Positions 22,921 to 32,644 of a DNA stretch of 64,000 bases are shown one piece after another. The stretch is from Blastobasis lacticolella (lineage: Eukaryota; Arthropoda; Insecta; Lepidoptera; Blastobasidae). Position 1 is the stretch's first letter. Every line of letters begins with the position of its first letter. The notes below the pieces were generated by a model. It searched no databases and was not told the DNA's origin. It worked only from the letters and a program-made list of their open reading frames with translations. The DNA is taken from NCBI GenBank assembly GCA_905147135.1, contig LR990045.1, positions 14,050,173 to 14,114,172 on the forward strand, written 5' to 3'. Made by a program: the position numbers and the translations under genes.

Positions 22921-24088
22921 GAAAAAAGCACTTAAAGCTTATTTAAATTAGGTTTTTTACGTCCACTATCTCTACAGTGACACTGAGCCAATTCCTTATG
23001 AGTTCCGTAATTCACTATGTGCGCCCGCTCTGCTGCGGTATCGTAAAAAGGCGCGCTGTAAACATGTCCAGCAAATACAAGCGGTAAATAAAAAGTTAAT
23101 TTGGCTCTAGTGTTGTAGCGGGGTTGTTTGACCGCCATGGTCGGGTGGTCGGGCATAAACTTTCTAATTCATTGGCAGGAGTTGCGCTTCAAAATGCTCC
23201 TTTCGTATTTTGTTTTGTTTGGCTTGTTCCATTTTATTCCTGCATTGTGGTCCAGCCAGGCTTGTAATAATAATAAAGGGCTTCGATCTCATTGGCACAT
23301 ACAAGGGTTTTCTGAGTCGTTGGTGGTAAGGTTACGTAACTAGGTAAAAGACACGCACATAAATAGTCAAATAGTGTCAAGTGTTTTGGCTGTATAGTAA
23401 CAGGTGATCGCCAGGGTAGAATTTAGCACAAACCTCATCCGACGGGTGTCCTAAAGGCCGTATCTACGTAACAGAAATTATTTTAAAACTATTACTCCAG
23501 GGCAAAGGTCAGAAAATAGTACAGCGTTACGCCGTTGAGATAGTGGCGTAAGCTCAGCTGTTACGTAAAAATGAAGGTCCATGCCATGGACGAAAGAGTA
23601 CCATAAGGCGATAAACTGTGTTACTCAGCTATTAGATAACTAGATTTAAAAAATAAAGAATCAGATAGGGTAGTAGGTCGTGCAATCGATCAGGCCAGTA
23701 GTAGCGGTACACAAAGTTCCGACAATATAAAATCGATTAATTAGGTATAAAAAAACAAAAGTTTACATCTAGGGGTATCACGAGCACAGGATAACTTACG
23801 GTAAAGTCGACAATATCCTCAAAGTGTGATTTTATTTACTTTTTATTTTTCATTCCAAAGTTGAGTAAGTAAGTAATACACACGCTGGACAAACTAAAAC
23901 CCAATTCACATCACCCATTCCCAACCACATTTTTACAGCACCGCACCTTACCTACAATGGCTTACGCGCCAGATGCGATATACGCAATGTCAAAATAAAA
24001 AGATACGACTAAGATGTACATAAACATGAATTTGAATAAAACGAAACGCTCGTCTGGAAACAAACAAGCACTCGTGTGATCAACTCAC
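22921..24088. other. No gene recognised
   Basis: Short overlapping reading frames only. No repeat family that I can match within the window. Confidence 0.4.
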
Positions 24089-24154
24089 CTGTCGATCAGG
24101 GCGCTCGTATTTCGTAATGCACTTACCCAAACGCGACATGTACGGAGATTTCAT
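24089..24154 (-). CDS. Candidate N-terminal coding exon (22 codons)
   Basis: On the minus strand an ATG at 24154-24152 opens a frame of exactly 22 codons, beginning MKSPYMSRLGK and ending CITKYERPDRQ. Its last codon CAG is followed directly by a perfect GTGAGT donor (24088-24083), in phase 0. Codon choice is mixed and coding-like compared with the AT-rich flanks. An in-frame second ATG (codon 6) could be the true start. The family is not recognised. The sequence shows no downstream exon nearby, which fits an alternative first exon followed by a long intron. A competing donor-like GGTAAGTG lies inside the frame. The ATG context is T-rich and weak. This is inference from one splice site and one frame. 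Confidence 0.3.
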
Positions 24155-24471
24155 AAAAAAGTTATTTTGCGGCGTACGCTCTGCGAATTGGAAATTGCGG
24201 AACGCTTTCCATATCACCGATGGAAGTGAAAAAGGATGTTTGCAAGCGGCGATTTATCAGTTAATATTACGTGGTTGGGATGGTATCTATAAGTTATACT
24301 GGAGTGTTTATATAAGTTTGCAATTAGGTGAAGTATCCAATATACGGGTGTGTATGCTGAGAGAAGATACTAACTAATGACTCACAGAACCGATAGGCGA
24401 TGGCACTAAACCGATGGAACTGATACCCTTGGTGTTGCTAACATATATAAGCTTATAAGCACTTTTCATCA

Positions 24472-24512
24472 CGTGGCCCGCTTGCCTGTTTGTCTACCGT
24501 ATAACATAAAAA
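24472..24512 (-). repeat. LINE 3'-UTR piece
   Basis: The complement reads ttatgttatacggtagacaa then acaggcaagcgggccacgtg. This matches 30073-30113, the 3' UTR next to the Jockey-like pseudogene, almost base for base. It is a 5'-truncated LINE end. Confidence 0.75.
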
Positions 24513-25332
24513 AACTGATTCAGCCTTGTTCCGGGCGGGTGTTAAATTATATTAAAGACAAGTTGATTTTTGCATTTATTTAGGGGGTCTGCAATTGTGC
24601 TAGATCAGCTACTCATGACACCCTAGGTATTTGCAGTTAACTAGGAAGACGACTTATAACAATCACAGTTTACTAGAATTGGGACATGGAGAGACATAAA
24701 AAGTTATTTTGAGCAATTTTAAACTAACTAGCTACGTACGCTTCTAACCCTTAGTTTTAGGTTAACTTGGTAATATTCGGTGTAACACAATAGTGTTCGG
24801 TGTAGGTAGGCACTTAGTTGTAATAGTTATTACCAGAAATAAACATTTGTTTTTTGTTATTTTCGTCATTACGGCGGACGGTTCAGCGATCATTACCCAT
24901 AGCAATATTAGAGGTCAGCCATTCCTAATTGCTGTTTCGTACCTACAAAAATATTTTCAAATTCCGTAGTAATAAAATACCCTTCCAAAATGGGCAAACT
25001 ATTTTGTAGAACCGAATTTGTCCTCTGACTCGGTAACTGAAACTGGCCGGAGCTAACTGGATTAACGTTGGCATGGCAGTACTGCGTCTACCGTCACGCC
25101 GTGGCGTGGCCGTGCTAGGTAACTGAATTTTGCCGTGCGGCCAACCGACAGTGAGGACGCAGGGTTCCTCCGCCAATATCCGAGGACTCGGGATGTTCAG
25201 AGTAAGGTTGTAATGGAGCTGCGAAAAGTTGGAGCTTCCGATTGATTTTACATTAGATTATTTTGAGATTCGTTAGAAAACAATAATAAATATCTTTTTA
25301 ATTAGCTTAGCTGCAGTGAATTATTTGTAATA
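24513..25332. other. No gene; GC-rich patch 25015-25200
   Basis: Mostly AT-rich. The patch at 25015-25200 is GC-rich with CpGs and has no repeat signature, so it could be conserved regulatory DNA. Confidence 0.35.
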
Positions 25333-25465
25333 GTAATCTTCTTGGCGATAAGGTTACGGTTGTGATCTCGCGCGTGAGTGCTCGGGCCGCCTTGACCATG
25401 ATCCAGGATTTGGCAGGTCAGGTATTACAATGGAGCGACTGCATCTAACCTCCGGTGACACTGTT
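25333..25465 (-). repeat. tRNA-Arg-type SINE, 3' part
   Basis: A second head-less minus-strand copy. It shares gccttgaccatgatccagga and tttggcaggtcaggtattac with the 13749 copy, and both also share the outer end around tcttggcg. It is truncated 5' near 25465. Base changes and small deletions show it is older than the copy at 39121. Confidence 0.8.
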
Positions 25466-25493
25466 AACAGACTATTGAATTATGTTGTAAGTT

Positions 25494-25580
25494 TGATGTG
25501 TGTGTCTGTGTATATGTCTGTGGCATCGTAGCTTCCGAACGGGTTGACCGATAGCGATGCGGTTTCCTTTTTTGAAAATT
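25494..25580 (-). repeat. Dispersed repeat, family Q
   Basis: The complement reads ggaaaccgcatcgctatcgg, then gaagctacgatgccacagac, then a run of acacaga-like repeats. The same layout occurs at 47708-47795 and 49381-49465 on the plus strand. The class is unknown. It begins with the word aaaccgcat, also found in family P at 55079. Confidence 0.6.
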
Positions 25581-27984
25581 AGTTTCGTAGAAAGACCTAA
25601 GTTTAGACCTACGGTTCAGACACCGATACCTAAATCAACTGTACAATTTGCCATCCATGTGTACTACAAATGTTAACAATTGCGCAGCGATACTGCTTGA
25701 CTACGTATTTGTGTTATCTACCAGTCTCTCCAGCATTTACTTTGTTATAAAATTAAAAGGTTCTCTCACGGGAATGGCGCTCTATTCGCATAACTTTTTA
25801 ACAAGAATTCAAGTGCGGTGTTTAAATAGTTCAGTTTCATGAGATTGAATATTGATATAGCGTCGTGTTTCGCAGTAAACTCCTGACACTTTACAGGCAC
25901 GAGCCGGTATAGAGAGCAAACAAAGTCCGCCGCACAATTCATGCGAAGTGTCACATCGTGTTAGTAGCTCAGCCAGTAAAAGTTTGCAATAGAATGTGAC
26001 CCGGTACCTTAGGGGCTCGGGATTCTAATGCCCTGTTCGAGAGCAAACTAAAAGTTTATTCGCCGGCAAACAACCTGCTTCGACGTAGTTGTTCATATTC
26101 AAATAGATCTCATTGGAACTATAAACTCGTCGGCTTCCAAACTAAAGCGTGTCAGCTAAACCGGTCAGCTTTTGGTGTATTCGCCGCTGGCAGGATCGCA
26201 AATAGTCGGATCGTAAAACGTGTGTCATCCCGTCAATTTGCACAAGACCTGTGCGGACACGGAACACAATAAAGAGCAAAACTGACTTGACTCCTTGGTG
26301 TGGACTTGTTAGGTAGGGTCTTATCCCGTTATCTGTACACAGGTAACCCCCCGCGCCTGTTGGGTTTTATGTGCAGGCTACAATATAGGTACTAGAAACG
26401 CGACGTATTTAATATTTTGCAGTTTCAAAATTAAATATAATAATTTAGAAAAATAAGGAGTAAGTAAGGAGTAAAGGCAGAAGCCATGCCAAATTGTAAT
26501 TATTCATAAGATTCTGCCTAAAACGTCACTTTCTCATAGCGGGGCAATGAAAAGTAGAGCTTTCACTCGGTCGCAAATTTATTGTTCCTCAGGTTGCGTG
26601 CTTTGAATCCCTCGTTGGGTCAGGATTCTACTCTAGAATTCTTTGCTTCACCCTAAAAGCTATAGAAATAAAACAGCAACCTCTCTTTAAAAATATCATT
26701 TTGCGCCCTTGAAACTTCAATTGCGTGCCTGATTCTAATAACCAAACTAATTACTCAATCACACACAACACATTTTCGGCGACACTGACAGGCCACTTCA
26801 TGACTGACCAGAATAACATAACATAAGCTATATAAATCATAACATGACTGTTTACAACCTGAATAAAATAAAAAGTTATCTAAAGTGTGATTTCACGAAA
26901 TTCATGAAAATGCGATTATCTCGAGAGTAAAGATTTTTCACTAACGTCATATAAATTAGTCACTCTATGAGGTTGATCATGAATTGTTAGCCTGTCAGCC
27001 CTGCTGGGGATACCTGCAGTGGAAATTATTGGCAATTTCTTTTCCAACATCAAAGTGGCAGGACCGCAGCCTCCTAGGCGAGCGGGTCATAAAACTTGTA
27101 CGATCTCGTCACCAGTTTGTGCCTCGGGCCATGAATGCCAATACGACACCGTTACCTGTTTAGCATAACAGCGTCCGCGTGTGTCAATGGTTTCGTTTGG
27201 CGTGGATTGACGCTCTCGTGTTTTATGAGCGACGGCTCGTCTCGCTTGCGGATTGCTGAGTCATGGTGTTCGGGTCGTGTTGTTTCGACTGCGACTTGTA
27301 ATAAATAATACATTACCTGAAATAATACCCACTAGCGACGCCCCCGCGGTATACATCCGTGTGCGTTTCGAAACTCTTCTAACGTGAGATTCCCGGGATA
27401 ATCATGTTATTTTCACGGGGGATTGTCACTGAAATAATGTTGTTTTCTATTAGTGAAAGAATTTTCGAAATCGGAGCGTACCGTAGTTTCGACTATTATC
27501 AGCATAGGCAATTTTTTGATGTCTTGTGTTGGTTTCTTCCAATGTTTGTGGTTAAAAAAAAAAAACTAAAAAAAAATAAAATAGGATACTGCTCATGTTA
27601 TTCGCTGATTATGTTGTTTTCTGTAGGTGAAATAAATTTTTAAATCGGTAAAGTAATTTTTGAGTATATCCAGTACAAACTAGTACAAACATAAAAAAAA
27701 ATTATGTTATTAATCAAAAACCTGCTCATATCAATGGCTAGAAATAGCAATAAATTGTAATTAAATAGAAGTTTTCATTTTTGCTAATGTTGGTTGATTG
27801 ATATGGTGGTCGGCAGTACGTTAAGTTTCTACTTTAAATGTTTCTTTTTTTAATGAGCTTCCCATGAACTTCAATTAATCGGAAAAATAGGCACTCGTAG
27901 TGTTTTCCATGCTTGATTCCTTTTTAGAAGATCGTCCTCGATATCGATCCGGTTTCAACAATGTCGTAACGAAATTCATGAACA
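25581..27984. other. No gene recognised
   Basis: A GC-richer part at 27140-27390 has CpGs and no recognised frame. An A-rich tract lies at 27551-27581. The DNA is otherwise AT-rich, with short motif-free frames. Confidence 0.45.
27551..27581 (+). repeat. A-rich tract
   Basis: Two runs of 9-12 A separated by CT. It may be a microsatellite or the poly(A) end of an unrecognised retroposed copy. Confidence 0.7.
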
Positions 27985-28057
27985 TCATATATTTAAGAGT
28001 ATGACTCTTGTCGGTGGAGCAATCTCTTCATCTCTTTATAATCCCCGGCGCTCAAAA
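27985..28057 (-). pseudogene. LINE ORF2 C-terminal scrap
   Basis: The minus strand reads SAGDYKEMKRL and then runs out of frame by a 2-bp deletion relative to the copy at 9955-10116 (SAGDYKNMKRLAD). About 68 bp are aligned. It is a very short, dead piece of the same LINE family. Confidence 0.65.
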
Positions 28058-28544
28058 TTACCAATATTAACTTGAAATTTTAAATTTCAACTTCATTCAA
28101 TTCTTAATACAGCTATGTACATAACATGTACATAACGTGTTGTATTAATATCACTAATATGTATCTAGTGACGTATTATATAACATTGTAATATCGCTGT
28201 GTTAATGATATACAGCGTGCGGTTTTCGTAACAAAAATCCACATTTCAATTTCATATTCAAATGGCGGCCCACATGTTTTGATAGGCGGCCGATTTGGTG
28301 CCGCTCCTAAGCAGAGCTATCGACCAAACGGTCCCTCGTAAAAATTTATGTCAACTTTAGGCGATATTGTCGTAAACCGGCTTGTAAGTTTCACGAAAAT
28401 GTGTGGGAAAATACGCGGCTCGCTACCTCGTACGTACATATTATAGTACGCACCAGGCATAACAATAAAAGGGTACGATAACTACAATCTAGGCGTGATA
28501 AGTGTACTAGCTTTTGGCTACGGTACTGTTTGTCGATATAGCCG
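28058..28544. other. No gene recognised
   Basis: AT-rich DNA with a GC-richer patch at 28260-28440. No motif or repeat recognised. Confidence 0.4.
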
Positions 28545-28850
28545 TAGCGTGTGTTGCCTAATGGCTAAGGTGTCCGACTCGTAAGCGTGAGGTACCGTAT
28601 CAGACTACCGGGTTCGAATTCCAGTACCGACATTTTTCAAAGACTCTTTTCTGAAATATGTCCATTAATTGAATACTAACTGATGCTCTTACGGTAGGGA
28701 AAACTTCATTAGAAAACCGGCACATTCAGGCGACTATATGTAAACATGTTCCAGTCTGGTCAGGTTCCCCTGTTAATTAGGTCATGAAGGTCAGGATTCA
28801 GTCTTACTGTCAATTACTTGATCTGCCAAATTCTGAGCTCATTTGGGGTA
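28545..28850 (+). repeat. tRNA-Arg-type SINE, near full length
   Basis: The head has a perfect polymerase III A-box (TGGCTAAGGTG, 28562-28572) and a B-box with a one-base insertion (28611-28622). The A-box flank gcctaatggctaagg and the ACTCGTAA loop point to a tRNA-Arg (TCG) ancestor. The body contains ctaactgatgctcttacggt, then tctggtcaggttcccctgtt and tacttgatctgccaaattct, and it can be aligned with the copies at 39121 and 40965. The far 3' end (the CTCGCGCG block) is missing. Confidence 0.85.
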
Positions 28851-29459
28851 TTGACAACAAGTTTATTATTGCTATAATCGAGACGAAAAGCCACGTGCGA
28901 CTAAGACCGTTATGCTGCGCAGGCTGCTCTATCAAAACTGTGACAAAAACTACTTATGTCTAAAATCTACATCGATATAGCTCTTTATAGTTGCTGCTCA
29001 TCGTTCCACTTGCTACGGTACTTCACAACAACCTCTTAATAAACCTACGTTAATTTTTTTTTGTAATTTAGCTGCTGAAGTTATTACCACTATGTTATTT
29101 CAATTTACGTTACGTTAGAAAGGTAGAGCAGAAATATATTCGTATATGCAGAAATTGCTTAATGTCTTGCCTACAATACATAACAGAGTAATTCCACGGC
29201 CATTACAGTGCCTATTAAATGTACATAAGTCGTTAAACTGTATTAGATATGCAAAATGAAACGCAAGAGAGAAATTTTCTAATTGCCAATGTTTCTAAGG
29301 AATATAATATGAGTATAAATGTTTCGGCTACTGTTTAAACAAGACGGTACGAAGCTACGAAGTCAGAAGTTTGGTCGATAGTACTACAAATTACTTTAAA
29401 ATTTTACGCAACACGTAGTCAACACTATGTCTTAAGACTTTCGTGGTTTTCACACTGGC
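28851..29459. other. No gene recognised
   Basis: AT-rich. The word gtagtcaacact at about 29411-29422 recurs at 29633-29644, on either side of the hairpin described next. Confidence 0.4.
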
Positions 29460-29612
29460 ACTACATAGGCACATCGGGTTTGTCACCACGGCTATGGTTT
29501 TTTTTACCTCGATATTTTGAAGTCTTCTCCTAACCATGTAGCGTGCAACCGCTTCGAAATATCAAGGTAAAAATTATCATAACCGTGGTTACAAACCGAT
29601 GACGATGTGTAT
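29460..29612. mobile_element. Fold-back element with ~51-bp arms
   Basis: The left arm 29472-29522 and the right arm 29552-29601 are inverted copies matching at 43 of 51 positions, with one single-base gap. A 29-nt spacer separates them. Weaker inverted similarity continues outward (actacatagg on the left against cctatgtgtagt on the right). No transposase is encoded. The best reading is a small non-autonomous fold-back element (MITE). The alternative is a precursor of small RNAs. Confidence 0.75.
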
Positions 29613-30005
29613 GACAATATACCTACCTATGTGTAGTCAACACTCCTCCACATTCGGTTCCCAACTTGTCGGAACATTTACATCGCACAGTTCTACGCTT
29701 AAATGTATCCAGCATTAAATCCCAGCAGCAATTAAAGAGGAGTGTGGTTAAACAAGATTTAGGCAACACCAATTGGGGAGGCAAATATGTTGAACCAAGA
29801 ACAAGTTCAGTGCAAATACAACACTATCCAAGACCCCTGGAGGTTTGTTTTGTCTAACTATAGGTACACGTGTTTCGTAGTCGAACGTTGTGGATCCCGT
29901 TTTGAATAATATTAGTGCGAATAATTCAGTTGGGAAATTTTAAGCTTCAGATTAATATGATGCTCATAACGTTTTTATTTGTTATTTGCTTTTACAATGA
30001 ATCAT
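29613..30005. other. No gene recognised
   Basis: Short motif-free frames only. Confidence 0.4.
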
Positions 30006-30060
30006 CATCACAGCCCGTAACAGTCCACTGCAGGACTTAGGGCCTCTCCCACGAAAGGGT
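30006..30060 (+). repeat. Moth-type repeat piece (family S)
   Basis: The phrase acagtccactgcaggactta followed by gggcctctccc is a clear member of a repeat common in moths. A T-run separates it from the LINE 3' UTR beginning near 30073. Confidence 0.6.
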
Positions 30061-30072
30061 AGGTTTTTTTTT

Positions 30073-30955
30073 TATGTTATACGGCAGACAAACAGGCAAG
30101 CGGGCCACCTGATGGAAAGTGGTCACCGCCGCCTATGGACATCAACAACACCAGGGGAGTCACTGATGCGTTGCCCGCCTCTGAAGAGACCTCTAATATA
30201 CCTCTTGAACGATCCCATGTCATAGTCCAAAGGAAACACTGTGGCTGGGAGCATCCGAATCGTACGAGCGAGAAACGTTCTTTCGAACCTTCGCGTCGTG
30301 ACCAACAGAGGGTCTACGTAGTGAGGATGAGTATCAAGCCCACGGCGGGTGGTGCGATGGCGGAATTGTGCTGTGGGCACCAGATCGAAAAGTTACTCGG
30401 AACATTCCTCATTGTACAGCCGATAGAACACACACAGGGAGCCAAAGTCCCTTCGGTTTGCCAGTGGTTCAGACTTGCGTGTTAATATGGAATCATCAAA
30501 AATTCGTACGGCGCGTCTCTGTACGGAGTCCAGAGGATTAAGCAGGTCGGCAGTTTCGCCGGCCCAAAGATGGGAACAATACTCCATATGTGGCCGCACT
30601 TGTGCCTTGTACAGCAGCAGGCGCTGCCCTGGGGTGAAGTATCGCTTGGACCGGTTAAGCACTCCAAGCTTTTTCGATGCCAGTTTGGCCTTGCCTTCCA
30701 GGTGACTCCGGAATCGCACGCTATCCGATATGTCGACACCGAGGATCCCAATACTTTTTGAGATGGAAAGGGGTGTTCCTTGATACTGCGGCACTATGTC
30801 AAAGGAATCCTTTTTGGCGGAAAATGCGCAGACCTGTGTCTTCGAGGGTTTGAATTGGACTAGGTTATTGCCATAATCTTCACGCTTGGCAGACGGGTTA
30901 GAGATCGCAGTGTTTAAATATAGGTAACAATGAAAAATGTTGCTGCCCATTTTCC
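30073..30955 (-). pseudogene. Jockey-like RT C-terminal half with 3' UTR
   Basis: A single frame runs from 30950 to 30123 on the minus strand. It is broken by one TAA at 30393-30395, just after YNEECSE, where related proteins continue with an acidic residue and LF. The protein holds KPSKTQVCAFSAKK, SIGILGVDIS (the LG box), ASKKLGVLNRSKRYFTPGQR, YKAQVRPHMEYCSHLWAG and SVQRRAVRIFDD. This is the thumb and post-RT region of Jockey-clade ORF2. The palm with YADD is missing, so the copy is 5'-truncated. Only one nonsense change in about 275 codons suggests moderate age. The 3' UTR (30073-30122) has the ccacctgatgg phrase. Confidence 0.88.
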
Positions 30956-31075
30956 AGACTACGGAGACTCTTGATCTTTTGCCTCGAAAACATTAGTCGC
31001 CTTGTACGACACCCATGAGTGTAAGGGGTTGGTGCTATTCTACTCTGCCGGTCACCACACGGCCAGTTTTACAAT
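30956..31075 (-). repeat. Dispersed repeat piece next to the LINE
   Basis: The complement carries gtggtgaccggcagagtaga, then ggggtgttgg-like text and gtcgtacaaggcgactaat (30992-31010). The last word is shared with 1592-1610. It abuts the 5' break of the RT pseudogene and may be the same insertion rejoined by deletion, or a separate element. Confidence 0.5.
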
Positions 31076-31433
31076 GAATGGCCTTTATTAAATTTGTTGT
31101 CCCTCGGATGATGATAATTATATGCAGTAATTAAAAATAGATAACATATAGACCGCTAACTAATAAATCGCTTCAATTACGTAGAGCTAGAAGATATAGA
31201 TACTTTCCATGTTGAATTTATAAATTTGTTTCTCTCTGTTTACTATGTATTTGTATTTTGTATTACTTCTTGGAAGAAACATATTCTATTCTATTCTTTA
31301 TAGCTCTAGATAATTTGTCGTGTCGTTGACACTCACAACACACCTAAAATAGGTGTTATTATCACACACTCTTGAAAATTATGGGGAAGTACAATGGCTC
31401 ATTTAAATTGTTTCATTTAATTATGTACGCCTA
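31076..31433. other. No gene recognised
   Basis: AT-rich, with a short (ATTCT)n tract at about 31280-31298. Confidence 0.4.
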
Positions 31434-31620
31434 TGGGCGTATGCTAGACGCTCGATATTTATTATGATTAGTGGATTGCGATCCTGGATTACGAATTTTT
31501 ATCGATTGTGTAGGACTCACGGATCGTGATACGGATCACAGGATTTCTTGAAAATCAGAAATCCACGATCCGTATGAACGATACCTATCGCGATAAATAA
31601 CGAGCGTGTAGCATCCGCCA
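31434..31620. mobile_element. Palindromic MITE with TA flanks
   Basis: The left end (31434-31462) and the complement of the right end (31593-31620) match through ATGCTA, ACGCTCG and TATTTAT with only a few differences over about 29 bp. A dinucleotide TA lies just outside both ends (31432-31433 and 31621-31622), as in Tc1/mariner-type insertions. The centre holds a second palindrome: ATACGGATC (31529-31537) and GGATTTCT (31541-31548) pair with 31567-31575 and 31557-31564. At 187 bp there is no room for a transposase, so it is non-autonomous. Confidence 0.7.
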
Positions 31621-32251
31621 TAAACATTATAATCGCACCTTAATGTCTACATAATTTTAATACAGAAATAATATGACAAAACGATACAGTAAAAATAAAT
31701 TATAATTATGATCATTTTCATTCTAAACCGTTTAATAAAATTATGTTCATACCTAAAATATATTGGTAGGTACTACTAAATACGACAATTTTATTCTCCA
31801 GCAACGTTTTTTTTTCTAATTTTCACCAATTCAATACAATCTGTATACTTATTCAGCTCCAACTCTCTCCTATAATATTTTCTGTAAAAATTAATCATTT
31901 AATGGGTAATCATCATGGGACATTTTTGTTATTAATGTGGGTAGTATGGAATCGATTGAAATTTTCCACATAGTTTACAATTTTCAGACTAAGCCTCCAC
32001 TAAAGTTATTTACTTTACAGTTCTAGCATATTTGGTTTAATTATTAATACTGACGTCTGAAAGTACTAACTTCCTAGAAATAAGCCCAAATAACAGTATT
32101 TAGCTCGCGTAGAGACGGGATCCTTTGTGCTATACAAGTGTTAGGTGAATTTGTTGGTGCCAGCCAGCTTAAGAACTATACCGTGTTTCGTAATTAGTAT
32201 TAGGTGTAGGTACGGCCTAATATATAGCTACCTATTCTATACCTACTAATA
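31621..32251. other. No gene recognised
   Basis: AT-rich DNA with no recognised feature. Confidence 0.4.
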
Positions 32252-32502
32252 TTCCTGACGACCTGAGTGGTTCAATGGTCAACATGCCGGTCTGCCACGC
32301 AAGAGGTCCCGGGTTCGATTCCCGGCCGGGCAGAAATTGAAAGGATGAATTTTAATTTCTGTTACGGGTCTGGGTGTTCTATGTATAATAAGTATGTATT
32401 TAAAAAAAAAAAGTATTTAAGTAGTATATCAGTTATCTAGCACCCATAGTACAAGCTTTGCTTAGTTTGGGGCTAGATGGCGCTGTGTGAATTTGTCCAC
32501 AA
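32252..32502 (+). repeat. tRNA-Gly-type SINE, full length
   Basis: The head has a perfect A-box (TGGTTCAATGG, 32268-32278) and a perfect B-box (GGTTCGATTCC, 32312-32322). A GCC triplet at 32294-32296 in the anticodon position, within CTGCCACGC, points to a tRNA-Gly ancestor. A unique body follows (32340-32400), then an A-run, and then the tail with ctagcacccatagtacaagc and ggggctagatggcgctgtgt. The tail is shared with 226-329 and ends in an (ATT)n tract. This is the make-up of the tRNA-headed SINEs known from noctuid moths. The tract is the insertion site of the Dong-like element. Confidence 0.88.
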
Positions 32503-32522
32503 ATTATTATTATTATTATTAT
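32503..32522 (+). repeat. (ATT)n tract, 3' flank of the Dong-like element
   Basis: About 6.5 units. On the strand of the Dong-like element this is (TAA)n. It is both the tail of the SINE and one side of the retrotransposon's target. Confidence 0.95.
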
Positions 32523-32644
32523 CCTCCTTATTTATTTATATTCTTAAGTCTAAATTTTTTACAATATATATGAAAAATAAATATTATAAAAAACCTAAAC
32601 CTAGAGTACCACCAGCACCGGGGCGAGGCCCAAGCTACCGGCGG

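Noticed and set aside
25965..26045. tRNA-like stretch with tagctcagccag
   Set aside because: The A-box-like word is present but the B-box is too degraded to support a call.
28558..28632. Possible functional tRNA-Arg
   Set aside because: The B-box has an insertion, the acceptor ends do not pair well, and the sequence continues into a SINE body present in other copies.
32255..32334. Possible functional tRNA-Gly
   Set aside because: Polymerase III boxes are perfect, but a SINE body and LINE-type tail follow, and the acceptor stem does not close properly.
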